Source: an uncultured Acidobacteriota bacterium
Lineage (GTDB): Bacteria > Acidobacteriota > Thermoanaerobaculia > UBA5066
Assembly: GCA_903845115.1 (NCBI GenBank)
Contig: CAIMWE010000137.1
Location: 1 to 46,430 of the forward strand
Direction: 5' to 3'
DNA length: 46,430 bases
In this document: in pieces, positions 43,186-46,430 of the stretch
How the letters are laid out: each line of letters opens with the position of its first letter
Numbering within the stretch: the first letter of the stretch is position 1
The notes under the pieces: generated by a model
What the model was told of the DNA's origin: nothing
Database searches by the model: none
Seen by the model: the letters and a program-made list of their open reading frames with translations, nothing else
Translations under genes and position numbers: made by a program

Positions 43186-44421
43186 TCAGATGCCTCGCGC
43201 CTTCCGGTAGACCGGGAGGGCGGCGGCGAGGATCTTGACGGCCTGGCGGAGGTCGTCCCCCTTCAGGACGTAGGCGATCCGGACCTCGTTCAGCCCACGC
43301 CCCTGGGTGGCGTAGAAGCCCGCGGCCGGCGCGACCATCACGGTTCCCTTGTCGAGCGAGAAGTCTGTCAGGAGCCAGCGGGCGAAGTCCTCGGCGTCCT
43401 CCACGGGGAGGCGCGCGATGAAGTAGAAGGCCCCCTCCGGCTTCCGGAGGAAGACGCCCGGGATCTTCGTGAGCCCCTCGAAGAGGATGTCCCTCCGCTT
43501 CTGGTACTCGCTGACCACCCCATCGTAGAACTCGGCCCCGAGCGTCGCGGCGGCCGGGGCGATCGCCTGGGCCAGCCCCGGCGGCGACAGGCGTCCCTGG
43601 GCCATGTGGAGGACCGCCTCGAAGATCCCCTGGTTCCGGGTGCAGAGGGCGCCGAGGCGGATCCCGCAGGCGCTGAACCGCTTGGAGAGGGAGTCGACGA
43701 CGATGACCAGCTCGGACATTCCCTCGAGGGTCAGGGCAGAGACGGCCTTGGCGCCGTCGTAGACGAACTCCCGGTAGACCTCGTCCGAGATCAGGAAGAG
43801 GCCGTGGTCGCGGCAGAAGCCGGCGATCATCTCCAGCTCGTCGCGGCTGTAGATGGTGCCGGTCGGGTTGTTCGGGTTCGTGATGACGACGGCCTTCGTC
43901 CGGGAGGTGACCGCCTTCTCCCACTCCTCCCTTGCCGGTAGGTGGAAGCCGTCCTCGCCGCGGGACAGGAGCGGGACCATCTCCACTCCCGCGATCGCCG
44001 CGAAGGCCCGGTAATTCGTGTAGAAGGGCTCGGTGATCAGGATCTCGTCCCCCGGGTCGGTGCAGGCGATGAAGGCGAACTGGAGCGCCTCGCTTCCGCC
44101 CGTCGTCCCGAGGACCTCGCCGGCGCCGAGCGGGATGCCGAGGCCTTCGTAGTACTTGCGGATCGAGTCGACGTAGGCCTTCGTCCCGCCGGAGGGGGTG
44201 TACTCGTAGGTCTTCTCGCCGATCAGCTTCAGCTGCTCCCGCATGACGGCGGGGGTCTCGATGTCGGGCTGGCCTATGTTCAGGTGGTACACGTGGAGGC
44301 CCCGCTGCTTCGCCTCCTCGGCGAACGGAGCGAGCTTCCGGATCGGGGAAGCAGGGACCAGCCGGCCCCGGGCAGAGACGGACGCGGGCTTCGCGGACGT
44401 GGCGGTTTTCGGCTCACTCAT
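43186..44421 (-). CDS. Class I PLP aminotransferase (aspartate-aminotransferase-like)
   Basis: 411 residues. PLP lysine K247 in DSLSKRFSACGIRLG, with NIGQPDIETP, YTPSGGTKAY, GGSEALQFAF, NPNNPTGTIYS and ISDEVYREFVYDG marking the fold-type I family that includes aspartate and branched-chain/aromatic aminotransferases. ATG at 44421 was taken over the preceding GTG. Substrate is best called unknown among the AspC/AlaA-type enzymes. Confidence 0.92.
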   Translation of the reverse strand: MSEPKTATSAKPASVSARGRLVPASPIRKLAPFAEEAKQRGLHVYHLNIGQPDIETPAVMREQLKLIGEKTYEYTPSGGTKAYVDSIRKYYEGLGIPLGAGEVLGTTGGSEALQFAFIACTDPGDEILITEPFYTNYRAFAAIAGVEMVPLLSRGEDGFHLPAREEWEKAVTSRTKAVVITNPNNPTGTIYSRDELEMIAGFCRDHGLFLISDEVYREFVYDGAKAVSALTLEGMSELVIVVDSLSKRFSACGIRLGALCTRNQGIFEAVLHMAQGRLSPPGLAQAIAPAAATLGAEFYDGVVSEYQKRRDILFEGLTKIPGVFLRKPEGAFYFIARLPVEDAEDFARWLLTDFSLDKGTVMVAPAAGFYATQGRGLNEVRIAYVLKGDDLRQAVKILAAALPVYRKARGI

Positions 44422-44471
44422 CACGGCAGCAGTTTACGCTCCGGATGCCGTTCGCCCCGGATCTCCCCAAA

Positions 44472-44490
44472 TTTTCGAAACTGCCGAAAA
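44472..44490. promoter_or_regulatory. AT-rich inverted repeat upstream of the aminotransferase
   Basis: TTTTCG (44472-44477) and CGAAAA (44485-44490) separated by 7 bases, 51 bp upstream of the aminotransferase start, in an otherwise GC-rich gap. It could be an operator or part of a promoter; no regulator is known. Confidence 0.3.
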
Positions 44491-44561
44491 CTGTGTCCGG
44501 GTCTCGATCGGCGCCGGTCCGGCGTCGCCGGCGGGGACGGGGACGGCCGGCGATTCGTCGA

Positions 44562-46430
44562 TCAGCTCGAGGCGAGCCGGACGGTCCGGAGGGCCTGCTC
44601 CCAGTGGAAATTTCCCATCCGTCCCAGGGCCTCCAGGCCTGCGAGCACGTCGGCCCGCCAGCGAGGGTCGGTCCCGAAAAGACCCAGCAGCCGGACCATT
44701 CCCTCTCCGGGGAGCGGCCAGACGTCTCCCCGGACGGCTTCCAGGAGCGCCCGGACCAGGTCGTCCGCCCCTTCGGCCGCGGCCAGGACCGCGGCGTCCT
44801 CCGCCGTGACGGGCCGGAAGAGGTTCGCGAGGAGGTCGCAGAGGCCCCCGATCGCCAGTGTCGCCGGGTCGCGGAGGAGGCTCGCGAGCCGCGGGACGAA
44901 CGCGTCGACCGAGCCGAAGAACCGGTCGAGCGAGTCCCGGGTGAGACGCAAGGGCCCTTCGCCGCGCGGGTCGTCGCGCAGGTAGCAGCGGTGGAGGACC
45001 CACCAGGCCGCTTCTCGGGTGCTCGCGGAGCGGGCGCCGAAGACGACGTTCATCACGAACCGGTGGAGGCCCTGGTCGTTCCGCGCCCGGAGCTGCACCT
45101 CGGCGAGGCCGAGAAGCTCGCGCCGCGTCTCGTCGCCGGAGCCTGCGAAGAGCCTCGGGACGAGGTCGTCCGGAATCGCCCCGCGCTGCGCCGCGCCCTC
45201 GAGCCCGAACTGGCTCGCGCGAAAGCGGCCGTTCCCGGCCATCCACGTGACGAGGTCGGCCATCGACTCCGGGGGGAGCTCGGCGGCCGGGAGGAGGAGG
45301 AGCTGGAAAACCGTCTGGTCCGTGCCGGCGGCGCGGGCGAGGCGAAGCACGAGGTCTCCCCGGAGCTTCCGGCAGAGGGCGCGGGCAGCCCGTTCGCGGA
45401 GGTCTGGGTCGGAGGTCGTCTCGGCCACCTCGATCAGCGCGTCCGCCAGGGACGGGGCCGGCGCCCTCCGGGAGACGAGGGCGCCCACGAGCCGCCGCTG
45501 CAGCTCCGGCGGGCCGCTCCGGAGCGGATCGCCGAGGGGCGCGAGGACCCCCAGCTCGACCAGGCGGCAGCCGGCCGCTACCCGTTCGAGGAGGTCGCCC
45601 GAGAGCGCGCTCCGCAGGCGGTCGACGTCGCCCCGGACCAGGGCGGCGGTGAAGGCCACCTCGGCGTCGGCGTGGCCGACAGCGTCGGGAGGGACGGCCT
45701 CGGGGTCGGCCGTGAGGAGCGCGATTCGTACGGCCGCGACTGCGGCCAGGAGGGGCGTTCCCGCCGCCGCCTGGAGCGAGCGGAGCGCCTCGATCAGCTC
45801 CCGCGTGTCGTCCGGGAGCCCGCGGCCGAACCTCACCCGCCAGCCCGAGAGGGCGAGCGCCGCCTCCGCTCTCAGCGCCGGGTCGCCCGAGCGGAGGAGG
45901 CTCTCCGCGTCGCCGCCGGCGGACCAGTCGTCCAGCCGGAGGCGGGCGAGCGCCGCGAGCGAGCGGGTCCGGGGCAGGGGCGACGACCTCCCGATGGCGA
46001 CGGCGGTCCCGAGGTCGTCGGTGGCGGGAAGCGGCGGGCCGGACATCGCCGCGAGGGTCCGGTCGTCCCAGGGGAGCTGCCCCGCCAGCTCGTCGTCCAG
46101 TGCCGAGCTCCAGGCCTTCTGCACGAGGAACCGCTCCAGGAAGCCGGCCTCGTCCACGTGGCGCGCGACGGCGACGGCATGCCGCTGGTAGATCCGGGTG
46201 AAGTCCTCGACCTGCTCCGGGTCGAGCTCCCGGAGGAGCCTGGGGACCGTGAACCGGTCGGTCCCCGCTTCCTTGAGCATTCGCGCGGCGCCGAAGAGCT
46301 TCTCCTCGACGAGCTCGGCTGCGCAGGAGCGGCAGAACTTTGCGAACGGCGACCACCTCGCGCACCAGAAGCAGCGGACCTCCCTCCGGACGGCCGAACC
46401 GCACGCGGAGCAGAGGTCGCCCGCCTTCCA
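44562..46430 (-). CDS. Zinc-ribbon plus helical-repeat protein (5'-truncated)
   Basis: The frame is open through the right window edge; 622 residues are visible. The first 45 hold cysteine pairs spaced like a zinc ribbon or double zinc ribbon (CSACG, CFWC, FCRSC). The rest is Leu/Ala-rich with regular helical segments (ALRAEAALALSGWRV, AVAAVRIALLTADPEAV, LRERAARALCRKLRGDLVL), suggesting HEAT-like repeats. An internal ATG at 46280 is a possible but less likely start because the cysteine motifs precede it. No family recognised; a scaffold or protein-interaction role is inference. Confidence 0.75.
   Translation of the reverse strand, partial: WKAGDLCSACGSAVRREVRCFWCARWSPFAKFCRSCAAELVEEKLFGAARMLKEAGTDRFTVPRLLRELDPEQVEDFTRIYQRHAVAVARHVDEAGFLERFLVQKAWSSALDDELAGQLPWDDRTLAAMSGPPLPATDDLGTAVAIGRSSPLPRTRSLAALARLRLDDWSAGGDAESLLRSGDPALRAEAALALSGWRVRFGRGLPDDTRELIEALRSLQAAAGTPLLAAVAAVRIALLTADPEAVPPDAVGHADAEVAFTAALVRGDVDRLRSALSGDLLERVAAGCRLVELGVLAPLGDPLRSGPPELQRRLVGALVSRRAPAPSLADALIEVAETTSDPDLRERAARALCRKLRGDLVLRLARAAGTDQTVFQLLLLPAAELPPESMADLVTWMAGNGRFRASQFGLEGAAQRGAIPDDLVPRLFAGSGDETRRELLGLAEVQLRARNDQGLHRFVMNVVFGARSASTREAAWWVLHRCYLRDDPRGEGPLRLTRDSLDRFFGSVDAFVPRLASLLRDPATLAIGGLCDLLANLFRPVTAEDAAVLAAAEGADDLVRALLEAVRGDVWPLPGEGMVRLLGLFGTDPRWRADVLAGLEALGRMGNFHWEQALRTVRLASS

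Overview
The window is a 46.4 kb stretch of a very G+C-rich chromosome. Most strong Shine-Dalgarno sequences are GGAGG-type, genes are tightly packed, and Tat-exported and c-type cytochrome proteins point to a Gram-negative, respiring bacterium. The mix of an NrfD/molybdopterin respiratory pair, an Si-type transhydrogenase with the GGTSVNWGTIPSK motif and a large secreted repeat protein would suit Acidobacteriota or a myxobacterial-type lineage. That placement is inference; no rRNA or tRNA gene was seen.

Region 1 (1-7.8 kb) is a respiratory module cut by the window edge: an NrfD-type membrane subunit, a 1167-residue Tat-exported molybdopterin oxidoreductase of the tetrathionate/selenate/arsenate-reductase branch, a perfect 17-bp hairpin, then a PhnD-like periplasmic sensor protein, a membrane histidine kinase and a sigma-54 response regulator. 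This X-S-R trio resembles AioXSR/ArxXSR. Region 2 (7.8-11.2 kb, minus strand) is an arsenic resistance operon, arsR-arsM-acr3-arsC, with a recognisable operator/promoter and an apparently leaderless arsR, followed by a small secreted protein. Upstream of it lie a hybrid histidine kinase and a 1207-residue FAD/Fe-S D-lactate-dehydrogenase-like protein (11.2-16.8 kb).

Region 3 (16.8-26.9 kb) carries a GGDEF protein with a broken catalytic signature, an MFS exporter, a 1514-residue secreted putative metalloprotease with a duplicated domain, a convergent pair of radical SAM and asparagine-synthetase-like genes, and a polytopic membrane protein.

Region 4 (26.85-35.0 kb) is an accessory island bounded by two 137-bp direct copies of the 3' end of a 2-hydroxyacid dehydrogenase (PGDH-like) gene. 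Inside are a gene-start fragment resembling DUF499 ATPases, an OLD/AAA-type ATPase with a Toprim-like partner (defence-like), a SWIM-SNF2 helicase, a defective ISKra4-family element carrying a DUF4338 (DruA-like) gene, a decapitated PIN toxin and Uma2 nuclease remnants. A second, nested 62-bp direct repeat made from the 3' end of the Uma2 gene flanks the IS.

Region 5 (34.9-46.4 kb) returns to housekeeping genes: PGDH, proBA, a cytochrome c'-like protein plus diheme cytochrome c, soluble transhydrogenase, an MFS transporter, a RluA-family pseudouridine synthase, a class I aminotransferase and a partial zinc-ribbon/helical-repeat protein running off the right edge.
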